A DNA stretch of 12,821 bases from Oscillospiraceae bacterium (GCA_020866945.1 JAJBVW010000153.1:1-12821), one strand, 5' to 3'; counted from the stretch's first letter, positions 1-7,834 are shown. Made by a program: numbers and translations. The notes: generated by a model not told the origin, from the letters alone.

Positions 1-811
1 GTTTTATGTCCGGCGGCGGGAGCGGCTGGCCGCCTGGGAGGGCCTGCCCCTGGCCGCGTCCCTGCCGGAGGCGGACACATTGGAGGGCGCGGATTTCCGG
101 GCCATGGCCGCCGCCTTGCAAAGAGAGTACGGCGCCCTGATGACCACACGGGCGACGGAGCAGCGGGAGAACCAGGATTATTACGCCGCCTGGGTTCACC
201 AGATAAAGACCCCTATCGCCGTCATGGAAATGCGCCTTCAGGGGGAGGACACCCCGGAGAGCCGCGCCCTGCGCTCAGAGCTTTTCCGTGTCAGCCAGTA
301 TGTGGAGATGGCCCTGTGCTACGCCCGGCTGGAGGGCGGTATGCGGGATCTGGTGATACGCTCCTATGACCTGGACAACATCATCCGCCAGGCAGTGCGG
401 AAGTACGCGCCTCAGTTCGTGGCAAAGCGCCTGGGTCTGCGCTATGAGCCAGTGGAGGCACAGGCGCTGACGGACGAGAAATGGCTGCTGTTCATCCTGG
501 AGCAGCTATTGGATAACGCCGTGAAATATACCCCCGCCGGGGCCGTCACCATCACTGTGGAGGCGGGGCCGGTGGTGCGTATCGCGGACACGGGCATCGG
601 CATTGCCCCGGAGGATATACCCCGGATATTTGAGAAGGGCTTCACCGGCTACAATGGCCGCCTGGATAAGAAGTCTACGGGCCTGGGGCTGTATCTCAGC
701 CGCCAGGCGGCGGAGCGGCTGGGCCACCGGCTGACCGCCGCCTCCGTCCCCGGCCAGGGCAGCGTTTTCACCCTGGATTTGCGGACGGAGGCGCTGGACA
801 CGCGGGAATAA
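1..811 (+). CDS. Sensor histidine kinase, BceS-like, 5' end cut by window edge
   Basis: This is the cytoplasmic part of a membrane sensor kinase that autophosphorylates on His and passes the phosphate to a response regulator. The frame is open from base 2 to the TAA at 809-811, so the gene begins outside the window. Visible in order: a short basic juxtamembrane stretch (FYVRRRERL), a helical linker, the H-box WVHQIKTP with the phospho-accepting His at nt 197-199, the N-box LLDNAVKY with its Asn at nt 515-517, the G1 box DTGIG from nt 587 and the G2 box TGLGLYL near nt 677-697. WVHQIKTPI is typical of the intramembrane-sensing kinases (BceS/VraS-like groups) that usually respond to cell-envelope antibiotics together with ABC transporters. 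Such kinases are about 330 residues long, so the missing part should be about 60 residues carrying two membrane helices. The partner regulator should lie upstream, outside the window; no BceAB-type transporter follows. The family is certain and the signal unknown. Confidence 0.93.
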   Translation, partial: FYVRRRERLAAWEGLPLAASLPEADTLEGADFRAMAAALQREYGALMTTRATEQRENQDYYAAWVHQIKTPIAVMEMRLQGEDTPESRALRSELFRVSQYVEMALCYARLEGGMRDLVIRSYDLDNIIRQAVRKYAPQFVAKRLGLRYEPVEAQALTDEKWLLFILEQLLDNAVKYTPAGAVTITVEAGPVVRIADTGIGIAPEDIPRIFEKGFTGYNGRLDKKSTGLGLYLSRQAAERLGHRLTAASVPGQGSVFTLDLRTEALDTRE

Positions 812-842
812 GGGGGCTTGCCACCCTTGCAGACGGAGGGGG

Positions 843-866
843 TTCTGCGGCGTGGATTCTGCGGCG
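843..866 (+). repeat. 10-bp direct repeat upstream of a promoter
   Basis: TTCTGCGGCG occurs at 843-852 and again at 857-866, a centre-to-centre spacing of 14 bases. It lies just upstream of the -35 element at 874-879, where an activator site could sit. A tandem-slippage origin is equally possible. No bound protein can be named. Confidence 0.5.
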
Positions 867-873
867 ATTTCTA

Positions 874-902
874 TTGCGTAAAGATGGAAAATACGGTATA
901 AT
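874..902 (+). promoter_or_regulatory. Sigma-A-type promoter for the 957-1526 gene
   Basis: A perfect -10 box TATAAT lies at 897-902. A weak -35 TTGCGT (874-879, first three bases consensus) lies exactly 17 bases upstream. The spacing and perfect -10 make this a good vegetative promoter, with transcription expected to start near 909. It separates the small membrane protein from the upstream kinase gene. Confidence 0.65.
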
Positions 903-956
903 TTCTTCATAAGCATAAGAGCTGCCCAAGCGGCGCGAAACAGGGGAGTGGGTTCA

Positions 957-1526
957 ATGGCTGCGACAGGAAAGCATATACAAAAGCCGTCAAAAAAGGG
1001 ACTGGGCAAGGGAACGCCGATTGTTCTGCTGCTCGCCGGCATCACTGTGGCGGCTGTGGGCGTTACCGTCTGGGCGCTGTTTTTCCGTGACAACGATGCG
1101 CAGACAGATGTCCTTACCCCGGATTATGCGGTGCAGGAGACGGAGGAAAACGCCGAATCCATGGGGGATGAGAGCGATGAAAAGCTGGAAGCCTCCGAGG
1201 GCGGCGGCGCGGTCAGTCTGACCTATTCCACAGAGGTGACGGTAACGCTGTCAGAGAAAACGGTGTCGTTATATTTTGGAAATCCCGGCAAATCCACGCA
1301 GGACGTTGTGCTGCAGATGGTGATTCAGGACACGGTGGTCATGCAATCCGGCCTGATTACGCCGGGCAACCAGGTGTCGGCGCTGAGCCTTGCGGACGGC
1401 GCGGCGGAACTGTTGGAGCCGGGCGGCTATGACGGGAAATTTGTGGTGCTGTACTACGACCCTGACACCGGGGAGCGGGCGGTCGTCACGACGGAAATTC
1501 CCGTGACAGTCACGGTTACGCAATAG
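957..1526 (+). CDS. Membrane-anchored protein of unknown function
   Basis: This is a 189-residue protein without a name I can assign. It has a basic N-terminus, one hydrophobic segment at about residues 20-43 (PIVLLLAGITVAAVGVTVWA), an acidic low-complexity linker at about 55-82, and a beta-rich C-terminal domain at about 86-189 with alternating hydrophobic strands (VTVTL, VSLYF, VVLQMVI). The segment NPGKSTQD...SGLITPGNQV...GGYDGKFVVLYYDPDTGE resembles an Ig-like domain I associate with unnamed Firmicutes membrane proteins. The basic N-terminus suggests an N-in anchor with the domain outside the cell. ATG 957 is preferred over the in-frame GTG at 948 because AGGGGAG (942-948) sits 8 bases before the ATG and overlaps the GTG. 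The gene has its own promoter and is followed by a hairpin, so it is probably monocistronic. A role in envelope sensing with the neighbouring kinase is only a guess. Confidence 0.8.
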   Translation: MAATGKHIQKPSKKGLGKGTPIVLLLAGITVAAVGVTVWALFFRDNDAQTDVLTPDYAVQETEENAESMGDESDEKLEASEGGGAVSLTYSTEVTVTLSEKTVSLYFGNPGKSTQDVVLQMVIQDTVVMQSGLITPGNQVSALSLADGAAELLEPGGYDGKFVVLYYDPDTGERAVVTTEIPVTVTVTQ

Positions 1527-1539
1527 CCTGTTTCATCGA

Positions 1540-1584
1540 GCAACGCCGCCGGGTCCGAACGTCCAAGGGCCTGTGCGGCGTTGC
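1540..1584 (+). terminator. Strong hairpin after the 957-1526 gene, possible terminator
   Basis: GCAACGCCGC (1540-1549) pairs perfectly with GCGGCGTTGC (1575-1584). Past a one-base bulge (T1574) the stem continues through 1550-1556 with 1567-1573, including G-U pairs, closing on a 10-base loop. It lies 14 bases after the stop codon. No clean U-run follows (CATAATGAATTATTTT), so intrinsic termination would be of the poor-tail kind; it may instead protect the mRNA 3' end. Confidence 0.5.
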
Positions 1585-1608
1585 CATAATGAATTATTTT
1601 AATGTAAT
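1581..1608 (+). promoter_or_regulatory. Promoter for the oxidoreductase-GH13-glgB run
   Basis: TTGCCA (1581-1586, 5 of 6 to TTGACA) and TGTAAT (1603-1608, 5 of 6 to TATAAT) are separated by 16 bases in an AT-rich pocket. Expected transcription start is about 1615, giving a leader of about 25 bases before ATG 1639. The -35 overlaps the 3' arm of the upstream hairpin. Confidence 0.55.
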
Positions 1609-1638
1609 ACAGCATATTTTGCGGAAGGTGGAGATTTT

Positions 1639-2589
1639 ATGCACATTCTCATCACCGGCGCGGGGAGCATAGGCATTGCCATGGCCGCGCTTCTGAAAAA
1701 ATCCGGCCAGCAGGTCGCCGTCTATGCCCGGGGACGGACAAAGGAGGCCATTGTATCCGGCGGCCTTCACAAGACGGGCCTGTTTGGCGACCTGGACTTT
1801 GCGGCGGAGGATTTTGAACTGTCCGATGATTACGGCGATTTTCAGGAAAACAGCTTCGACTATATTCTGATATGCGCAAAGACCATGGCGAATGACGCCG
1901 TCAGCCAGGAACTGAACCAGCACCGAGGCCTTCTGAAAGCGGACGGCAGACTGGTGATATTCCAGAACGGATGGGGCAATGACGCGCCCTATCGGCGCTT
2001 CTTTTCGGCGGAGCAGGTCTGTTCGGCGCGCATCATCACCGGCTTTCAGCGGCTGGAACCCAATGTGAGCAAGGTGACGGTCTATACATCCCCTATCCTG
2101 CTGGGCAATCTGGCGCATTGCGACGTTCGTCCACTGGAGCCGCTGGCCCGCGCTATCACGGACGGAGGCATCCCCTGCGAGATAACGGACGCGGTGGACA
2201 AGGCCCTGTGGGCAAAAATGCTCTATAACTGCACGCTGAACCCGCTGGGCGCCATCGTGGGCGTACACTACGGCGCGCTGACTGAAAACCCCTACTCCGT
2301 CGCCATCATGAACAGCATTATCGACGAGGTCTTTGCGGTCATGACCGCTGCGGGCTACTCTACAAACTGGCCCGACGCGGACAGCTACCGCAAGGAGTTT
2401 TATGCAAAGCTCGTGCCGGACACCTATAACCACAACTCGTCTACGCTTCAGGACATCCGCGCCAAGCGGCCCACGGAAATCGAGACCCTGACCGGGTGCA
2501 TCCTGTCCCTTGCGGCGGAGCACAACATTCCCGTGCCGGTCAATACCATGCTGTACCGCCTGGTCAGAACGATGGAGGCAAATTACTGA
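1639..2589 (+). CDS. Ketopantoate reductase family oxidoreductase (PanE/ApbA-like)
   Basis: This is a 316-residue NAD(P)H-dependent oxidoreductase of the 2-dehydropantoate 2-reductase family, whose classical member reduces ketopantoate to pantoate for coenzyme A synthesis. The N-terminal Rossmann domain starts at once with ILITGAGSIG (GxGxxG at residues 7-12), and the QNG signature is at 109-111. The C-terminal helical domain has the catalytic Lys in LWAKMLYNCTLNPLGA (K193, with N197) and the family acid in RPTEIETLTG (E280), aligning with the Lys-Asn-Glu set of E. coli PanE. Length is normal. An AAGGTGGAG ribosome site (1625-1633) precedes the ATG by 5 bases. No panB, panC or panD is visible nearby; the next genes act on alpha-glucans 77 bases downstream, so the substrate may be another 2-keto acid. 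I leave the symbol blank: the fold and catalytic residues are clear, the substrate is not. Confidence 0.88.
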   Translation: MHILITGAGSIGIAMAALLKKSGQQVAVYARGRTKEAIVSGGLHKTGLFGDLDFAAEDFELSDDYGDFQENSFDYILICAKTMANDAVSQELNQHRGLLKADGRLVIFQNGWGNDAPYRRFFSAEQVCSARIITGFQRLEPNVSKVTVYTSPILLGNLAHCDVRPLEPLARAITDGGIPCEITDAVDKALWAKMLYNCTLNPLGAIVGVHYGALTENPYSVAIMNSIIDEVFAVMTAAGYSTNWPDADSYRKEFYAKLVPDTYNHNSSTLQDIRAKRPTEIETLTGCILSLAAEHNIPVPVNTMLYRLVRTMEANY

Positions 2590-2666
2590 CACTGCGCTTC
2601 CATGCCTGACGGGGCTATGATACCGCCTTTTTGCGGAGAAACAGTATTACAGAAGGAAAAACGTGT

Positions 2667-4760
2667 ATGCAGCAGACAGACCAATGCGCACGGGCGCTGA
2701 ACCGCGAGGCGCTCTTTTCAGATGAGACGGAGGATTTCCGCATCCCCGCCGAGCCGGATCCCGGCGACGAGGTAACGCTGCTCCTGCGCACAGGGCGGGA
2801 CAATGCCGCCGCCGTGACCGCCGTGGTGGATGGAACTGCGCTTCCGATGGAAAAATACCGCGCGGAGGGGCGGTTCGACTATTACCGAGTCCGCATCACC
2901 TGCGGGGAGAATACCGTCTCCTACCACTTTGAGGTGACGGGCTGGGCGGACAGCGCCGCCTATGACCGGCTGGGCTGTGTTTCCCTGGAGGAGTATCGGC
3001 ATGACCGCGTCCGCGAGTTTTCCTTCCGGCCCGGCTTTCACGTTCCGGCGTGGGTCAAGGGCGCTGTCTGCTATCAGATTTATGTGGATCGCTTTCGGAA
3101 CGGCGACGAGCGAAACGATGTGCAGGACGGCGAATACTACTACACCGGCGGCCCCTCCGTCCGGGTGACAGACTGGGACAAATACCCCGACACGCTGGAC
3201 GTGCGCTGCTTTTACGGCGGCGACCTGCAGGGCGTGGAGGAGAAGCTGGATATGCTTCAGGCTCTGGGCGTGGAGGTCATTTATTTCAACCCCCTGTTTG
3301 TCTCCCCCTCCAACCACAAATACGATACCCAGGACTACGACCACATCGACCCTCATTTCGCCGTCATAGAGGAGGACACGGAGGACGCCCTGCCGGAGGG
3401 CGAGACCCGGAACAGTCAGGCCCGGCGCTATATCGCGCGGGTCACGTCCGCCGTGAATCTCGAAAAGAGCGACGCTTATTTTGCGGAGCTTGTTCGCCGG
3501 ATACACAGCCGCGGGATGCGCGTTATCATCGACGGGGTATTCAACCACTGCGGCAGCTTCCACAAATGGATGGACAAGGAGGGCGTATACCGCAGCGCGT
3601 CGCCTGCGCAGGCCGGGGCCTATCAGAATCCTTCCAGTCCTTATCGGAGCTACTTCCGCTTTAACGACGGGACGCAGGATTTTGGGGAATACGAGGGCTG
3701 GTGGGGATATGATACCCTGCCGAAGCTCAACTATGAAGGATCTCCCGCGCTGGCGGACGAAATTTTGCGTATTGGCTGCAAATGGGTGTCCGCGCCGTAC
3801 CACTGCGACGGCTGGCGGCTGGACGTGGCGGCGGATCTTGGCCATTCGTCCGAGGTGAACCACGCCTTTTGGAAACGCTTCCGCGCGGCGGTGAAGGACG
3901 CGAACCCTGACAGCGTTGTCCTTGCCGAGCATTACGGCGACCCTTCGCCGTGGCTCCAGGGCGACGAATGGGACACGCTGATGAATTACGACGCCTTCAT
4001 GGAGCCGGTGGGCTGGTTCCTGACCGGCATGGAAAAGCACAGCGATTATTTCCATGAGGGCCTGTATGGCGACGGTCACGCGTTTTTCCGCATGATGACG
4101 GAGAATATGGCCCGGTTCCAGCGCCCGTCTCTGGACAGCGCCATGAATGAGCTTTCAAACCACGACCATGCGCGCTTTCTGACCCGGACGAACCGCACCG
4201 CAGGCCGCACCGGGACGCTGGGGCCGGAGGCGGCCGGCCGGGGCATCGAAAAGGGCGTATTCCGCGCCGCCGTCCTCATCCAGATGACGTGGCCGGGTTC
4301 CCCGACCATCTATTATGCCGATGAGGCGGGCCAGGTGGGCTGGACTGACCCGGACAGCCGCCGCACCTATCCCTGGGGCAAAGAGGACAGGGAGCTTATC
4401 GCGTTTCACCAGGCGCTGACGGCCTTTCGCGGCTGCTGTCCCTGCCTGAGAACCGGCTCCGTCCGTCCGCTGTATGCCGGGTGGCACTGCATCGCCTATG
4501 GCCGCTTTGACCGGGACAGCGCCGCTGTGGTGCTGGTCAACAACAGCCAGCAGACGCAGTCTCTCCGTCTGCCGGTCTGGACGCTGGGCCTGGACGATGA
4601 CTGTTCGCTTGCGCTATACATAACCTGCGACGGCGAGGGACACAGAATGGGCGGCGACGCGGTTTGTGCGGAGGATGGATATTTGACGGCGGCGCTGCCC
4701 GCCAAAACAGCCCAATTATACTGGTACGCGAGGCCCGATGATACAATCAGCCGAAAGTGA
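2667..4760 (+). CDS. GH13 alpha-amylase-family glucan hydrolase (neopullulanase/cyclomaltodextrinase-like)
   Basis: This is a 697-residue retaining alpha-glucan hydrolase. Residues about 20-120 form a beta-rich N-terminal domain like CBM34, followed by the (beta/alpha)8 barrel. The barrel opens with YQIYVDRFRNGDERND, which contains the Asp/Asn calcium-site pattern of this group (D141, N145, D147, N150, D151). The four GH13 signatures are present: DGVFNH (289-294), GWRLDVA with nucleophile D386, LAEHYG with acid/base E421, and SNHDHARF with transition-state stabiliser D500. Residues about 600-690 are the C-terminal beta domain. There is no signal peptide, so it should act in the cytoplasm on imported maltodextrins or glycogen. 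The start is placed at ATG 2667, with AAGGA at 2653-2657, rather than the upstream in-frame TTG 2631, which lacks a site. It is 11 bases from glgB and probably cotranscribed. Exact specificity (neopullulanase, cyclomaltodextrinase or amylopullulanase-like) cannot be fixed from sequence alone. Confidence 0.93.
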   Translation: MQQTDQCARALNREALFSDETEDFRIPAEPDPGDEVTLLLRTGRDNAAAVTAVVDGTALPMEKYRAEGRFDYYRVRITCGENTVSYHFEVTGWADSAAYDRLGCVSLEEYRHDRVREFSFRPGFHVPAWVKGAVCYQIYVDRFRNGDERNDVQDGEYYYTGGPSVRVTDWDKYPDTLDVRCFYGGDLQGVEEKLDMLQALGVEVIYFNPLFVSPSNHKYDTQDYDHIDPHFAVIEEDTEDALPEGETRNSQARRYIARVTSAVNLEKSDAYFAELVRRIHSRGMRVIIDGVFNHCGSFHKWMDKEGVYRSASPAQAGAYQNPSSPYRSYFRFNDGTQDFGEYEGWWGYDTLPKLNYEGSPALADEILRIGCKWVSAPYHCDGWRLDVAADLGHSSEVNHAFWKRFRAAVKDANPDSVVLAEHYGDPSPWLQGDEWDTLMNYDAFMEPVGWFLTGMEKHSDYFHEGLYGDGHAFFRMMTENMARFQRPSLDSAMNELSNHDHARFLTRTNRTAGRTGTLGPEAAGRGIEKGVFRAAVLIQMTWPGSPTIYYADEAGQVGWTDPDSRRTYPWGKEDRELIAFHQALTAFRGCCPCLRTGSVRPLYAGWHCIAYGRFDRDSAAVVLVNNSQQTQSLRLPVWTLGLDDDCSLALYITCDGEGHRMGGDAVCAEDGYLTAALPAKTAQLYWYARPDDTISRK

Positions 4761-4771
4761 GGTAAGGCTTT

Positions 4772-6778
4772 ATGGAAAAGCGATTGGGAGAGCAGGATCT
4801 ATACTATTTCCACAACGGCACCCACTATGAGATTTATGAAAAATTCGGCGCGCATCTGACGGAGGAGGACGGCGTCAGAGGCGTCCACTTTGCTGTGTGG
4901 GCGCCGGCGGCGCGGGGCGTGAGCGTCGTCTGCAACGGCAACGGCTGGACAGCCTGGTCGGACACCATGACCCAGACGGCCCCTGGGATTTGGGAGTGCT
5001 TTATTCCCGGCATGGGCGAGGGCGACAGCTATAAATACCGCATCCAACGGCAGGACGGCTCCCTGGTGGACAAGGCGGATCCCTACGCCTTCCGGGCAGA
5101 GCTGCGCCCCCGCACGGCGTCCATCGTATGCGATATTGAAAAATTCCAGTGGGGCGACAGCGACTGGCGGCGCCAGCGGGAGAAGGAAAATTTCCTGGAG
5201 CATCCCATGGCCGTGTATGAGGTGCATCTCGGCTCCTGGAAAAAGGACAGCCGGAAGAACGACTATGATCAGTTCATGAACTATCGTGAGCTTGCGAACG
5301 ACCTGGCGGAATATGTCAGGTATATGGGCTATACCCATGTGGAGCTGATGGGCATCTGCGAGTACCCGCTCGACCCCTCCTGGGGCTATCAGGTGACGGG
5401 CTATTACGCCCCCACCGCCCGCTATGGCTCCCCGGAGGATTTCCAGTATTTCGTTGACCATCTGCATCAGGAGGGCATCGGCGTCATCCTGGACTGGGTG
5501 CCCGCCCATTTTCCGCGGGATGAGCACGGCCTGGCCGAGTTTGACGGCAGCAAGCTCTATGAATATGCAGACCCCCTGCGGGCGGAATACCCGGAGTGGG
5601 GGACGCTGGCCTTTGACCTTGGGAAGAAGGAGGTTTCAAACTTCCTTATCGGCAGCGCCCTGTTCTGGGTCAACAAATATCATATCGACGCGCTGCGGGT
5701 GGACGCCGTGGCCGCCATGCTCTATAATAATTTTTCCCGCAGTCAGTGGCGGCCCAATATCTACGGCGGCGAGCTGAATCTTGAGAGCATGGAGTTTTTC
5801 CGCCATCTCAACAGCCAGCTTCGCCAGCGCACCAGCGCCTTTATGATTGCCGAGGACTCCTCCGCCATCGAGGGCGTCACCCGGGATGTGAGCGAGGGCG
5901 GCCTGGGATTCGGCCTGAAATGGAACATGGGCTGGATGAACGATACCCTGCGCTATATGGCCAAGGATCCCATCTATAAGCGCTATCACCACGACCTTGT
6001 CACCAATGTGTTGATGTATGCGTTCACCGAGCGATTCATCCTTCCGCTCTCCCATGATGAGGTGGTCTACGGCAAAGGCTCCATGCTGAATAAATTCCCC
6101 GGGAACATGATGGACAAGATGGGCGGGCTGAAAACCTGCTATACCATGCAGATTGGTTTTCCGGGTAAAAAGCTGCTCTTTATGGGCCAGGACTTCGCGC
6201 AGGAGAACGAATGGGACGTTCGCAAGAGCATTGACTGGCAGCTGGCTGACCAGGAGTGGCACCGGGACGTTATGAACTGCGTGCGCGCGCTTCTCGCACT
6301 CTATAAGCGTTACCCCGTTTTGTATGATGATACCGGCGACTATACCACCTTTGAGTGGATAAATTATAAGGACGCGGAGCGCAGTATTTTCAGCTATATC
6401 CGCCGCAATCCCTGGAATTACAACAACGCGCTTGTGTTCATCCATAACTATACCCCGGTGCAGCGGGACGGCTATGTGGCGGGCGTGCCCGTTCCCGGCA
6501 CATACAAGCGCGTGTTCACGACCTATCCTGACGGCGACAGCCTGAACATAAAGGCAAAGAAGAAGGAGGCGGACGGCAGAGAATACCGCCTGGAATTTGA
6601 CCTGCGGCCACTGGAGTCTGTGATACTGGAAATCCCCGCCGCGCCGGCCAAAAAGCCCCGGAAACGGACGGCCAAAGCGTCCGCCGCCGCAAAAACCACG
6701 AAAACCACCAAAACCGCCAAGGACGCCCAATCACCCAAAGCTGACGCGTCAAAGTCCGCCAAGGCCCGCCGTCCATAA
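4772..6778 (+). CDS. glgB: 1,4-alpha-glucan branching enzyme GlgB with Lys-rich tail
   Basis: This 668-residue enzyme cuts alpha-1,4 glucan chains and rejoins them as alpha-1,6 branches during glycogen synthesis in the cytoplasm. A CBM48-like domain spans about residues 15-110. The GH13 barrel carries DWVPAHF (241-247), ALRVDAV with nucleophile D311, MIAEDSS with acid/base E361, and LSHDEVV with H428-D429. GYQVTGYYAPTARYG and the MGQDFAQENEW segment are characteristic of GlgB. The C-terminal all-beta domain ends near residue 622. The remaining 42 residues or so are a low-complexity tail rich in Lys, Ala and Thr (11 Lys and 4 Arg), which GlgB enzymes do not need. A GAGGTAAGG ribosome site (4759-4767) overlaps the preceding stop, so translation is likely coupled to the GH13 gene. 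No glgA, glgC or glgP lies in the window. Confidence 0.96.
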   Translation: MEKRLGEQDLYYFHNGTHYEIYEKFGAHLTEEDGVRGVHFAVWAPAARGVSVVCNGNGWTAWSDTMTQTAPGIWECFIPGMGEGDSYKYRIQRQDGSLVDKADPYAFRAELRPRTASIVCDIEKFQWGDSDWRRQREKENFLEHPMAVYEVHLGSWKKDSRKNDYDQFMNYRELANDLAEYVRYMGYTHVELMGICEYPLDPSWGYQVTGYYAPTARYGSPEDFQYFVDHLHQEGIGVILDWVPAHFPRDEHGLAEFDGSKLYEYADPLRAEYPEWGTLAFDLGKKEVSNFLIGSALFWVNKYHIDALRVDAVAAMLYNNFSRSQWRPNIYGGELNLESMEFFRHLNSQLRQRTSAFMIAEDSSAIEGVTRDVSEGGLGFGLKWNMGWMNDTLRYMAKDPIYKRYHHDLVTNVLMYAFTERFILPLSHDEVVYGKGSMLNKFPGNMMDKMGGLKTCYTMQIGFPGKKLLFMGQDFAQENEWDVRKSIDWQLADQEWHRDVMNCVRALLALYKRYPVLYDDTGDYTTFEWINYKDAERSIFSYIRRNPWNYNNALVFIHNYTPVQRDGYVAGVPVPGTYKRVFTTYPDGDSLNIKAKKKEADGREYRLEFDLRPLESVILEIPAAPAKKPRKRTAKASAAAKTTKTTKTAKDAQSPKADASKSAKARRP

Positions 6779-6832
6779 CCCGGCGCCGCGTGCCGCCCGA
6801 CGGGACAGCGGGGCGAAATAATCCAATATTAT

Positions 6833-6874
6833 CAGCCGGCGGCTGCTGCCCTTTTGCGGCATGGCCGCCGGTTG
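6833..6874 (+). other. GC-rich hairpin between glgB and the nuclease gene
   Basis: CAGCCGGCGGC (6833-6843) pairs with GCCGCCGGTTG (6864-6874), 11 pairs with one G-U. A second small stem, TGCC (6847-6850) with GGCA (6858-6861), can form inside the loop. No U-tract follows, so it is a poor intrinsic terminator. It ends about 18 bases before the nuclease ribosome site and may instead be a leader structure. An AT-rich pocket at 6816-6832, with an ATAAT/ATTAT inverted repeat and a TATTAT at 6827-6832, could hold a -10, but no good -35 is visible. Confidence 0.4.
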
Positions 6875-6907
6875 CTGTTAACGGCTCACAGAGGAGGTGT
6901 ATCGAAT

Positions 6908-7789
6908 ATGAAGCGGGTGCTGTCCGCCATGCTGGCTTTGCTGCTGGCTGTGACGCTTGCGGGCTGCGATTTGCCGGACTTCGGGATGTTTGGGTCAGCG
7001 GATACCGAACAGACGGAGACCGTCGTCACGCTGGACACCCTCCCGGACTATGACGGAGAGCCTTATATCGCCGTCAACGGCAACCAGCCCTATTTCACTG
7101 AGGCGGATTACACCACCCAGGCTTTTGAATGCTACAGCGACCTGGACGAGCTGGGGCGCTGCGGTGTGGCCTGGGCCAACATCTGCATCGAGCTGATGCC
7201 TACAGAGGAGCGGGAGGACATCAGCGAGGTGAAGCCGTCCGGCTGGCGCTCCGCCGCCTATGATTTTGTGGACGGAGGTTATCTCTACAACCGCTGTCAT
7301 CTGATTGGCTTTCAGCTGGCCGGAGAGAACGACAACGAGAAAAATCTCATCACCGGCACCCGCTATATGAACGTCCAGGGAATGCTGCCCTTTGAAAATC
7401 TGGTGGCGGCGTATGTGGAGGATACGGAGAATCATGTCCTCTATCGGGTCACACCCATCTTCGAGGAGGAAAACCTTTTGGCCTCCGGCGTCCTGATGGA
7501 GGGCTGGTCGGTGGAGGATATGGGCGATAGCGTTTGCTTTTGCGTCTATGCCTATAACGTGCAGCCCGGCGTCGAAATAGATTACGCCACAGGGGACAGC
7601 TGGGAAGCCGGAACCGACATAGACGGGCAGGCGGCGGACTATGTGCTGAATACCCGCTCCATGAAATTCCATCTGCCGGAATGTCCGTCCGTGGAGGAGA
7701 TAAGCCCGGGCAACCGGCAGGATTATACCGGAAGCCGGGAGACCCTCCTGGCCCAGGGCTACACCCCCTGCGGCCGGTGTAATCCATGA
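6908..7789 (+). CDS. Lipoprotein DNA/RNA non-specific endonuclease with C-terminal metal-site-like tail
   Basis: This is a 293-residue secreted nuclease of the beta-beta-alpha-metal DNA/RNA non-specific endonuclease family (EndA/NucA type). The N-terminus is a lipoprotein signal, MKRVLSAMLALLLAVTLAGC, with lipobox LAGC and lipid-bearing C20, so it should be anchored outside the membrane. The core reads LYNRCHLIGFQLAG with catalytic H131, then NEKNLITGTRYMN with the metal-site Asn at 146; the usual DRGH Gly is Cys here. Residues about 245-293 form a separate module with H255, C259, C288 and C291 (FHLPEC ... TPCGRC), resembling the Ada-type zinc-binding motif found at the end of some clostridial nucleases and ComEC-like proteins. 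ATG 6908 is chosen because AGGAGG (6892-6897) lies 10 bases upstream; the in-frame TTG at 6854 would spoil the signal peptide. Likely roles are extracellular DNA scavenging or DNA processing. It is separated from glgB by 129 bases. Confidence 0.93.
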   Translation: MKRVLSAMLALLLAVTLAGCDLPDFGMFGSADTEQTETVVTLDTLPDYDGEPYIAVNGNQPYFTEADYTTQAFECYSDLDELGRCGVAWANICIELMPTEEREDISEVKPSGWRSAAYDFVDGGYLYNRCHLIGFQLAGENDNEKNLITGTRYMNVQGMLPFENLVAAYVEDTENHVLYRVTPIFEEENLLASGVLMEGWSVEDMGDSVCFCVYAYNVQPGVEIDYATGDSWEAGTDIDGQAADYVLNTRSMKFHLPECPSVEEISPGNRQDYTGSRETLLAQGYTPCGRCNP

Positions 7790-7834
7790 TAAGCACCCCT
7801 CCCGCCGCAACAGACAAACCGGCCAGAAAACGCC

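Noticed and set aside
948..956. GTG start for the small membrane protein
   Set aside because: The Shine-Dalgarno AGGGGAG overlaps this GTG; the ATG at 957 has proper spacing.
1594..2592. Open frame on the - strand (332 codons) opposite the oxidoreductase gene
   Set aside because: It covers almost exactly the PanE-like gene, which has Rossmann and catalytic motifs; the antisense translation has none.
2631..2666. TTG start for the GH13 gene
   Set aside because: No ribosome site precedes it, while ATG 2667 has AAGGA 9 bases upstream.
2718..4079. Long open frame on the - strand (453 codons) opposite the GH13 gene
   Set aside because: It is antisense to a gene with all four GH13 signatures, shows no recognisable domain, and long antisense frames are common in GC-rich coding DNA.
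5636..6730. Long open frame on the - strand (364 codons) opposite glgB
   Set aside because: Antisense shadow of a clear GlgB gene; composition is low-complexity and no motif is seen.
6854..6907. TTG start for the nuclease gene
   Set aside because: It would place a basic extension before the lipoprotein signal and lies inside a hairpin; ATG 6908 has a perfect AGGAGG.
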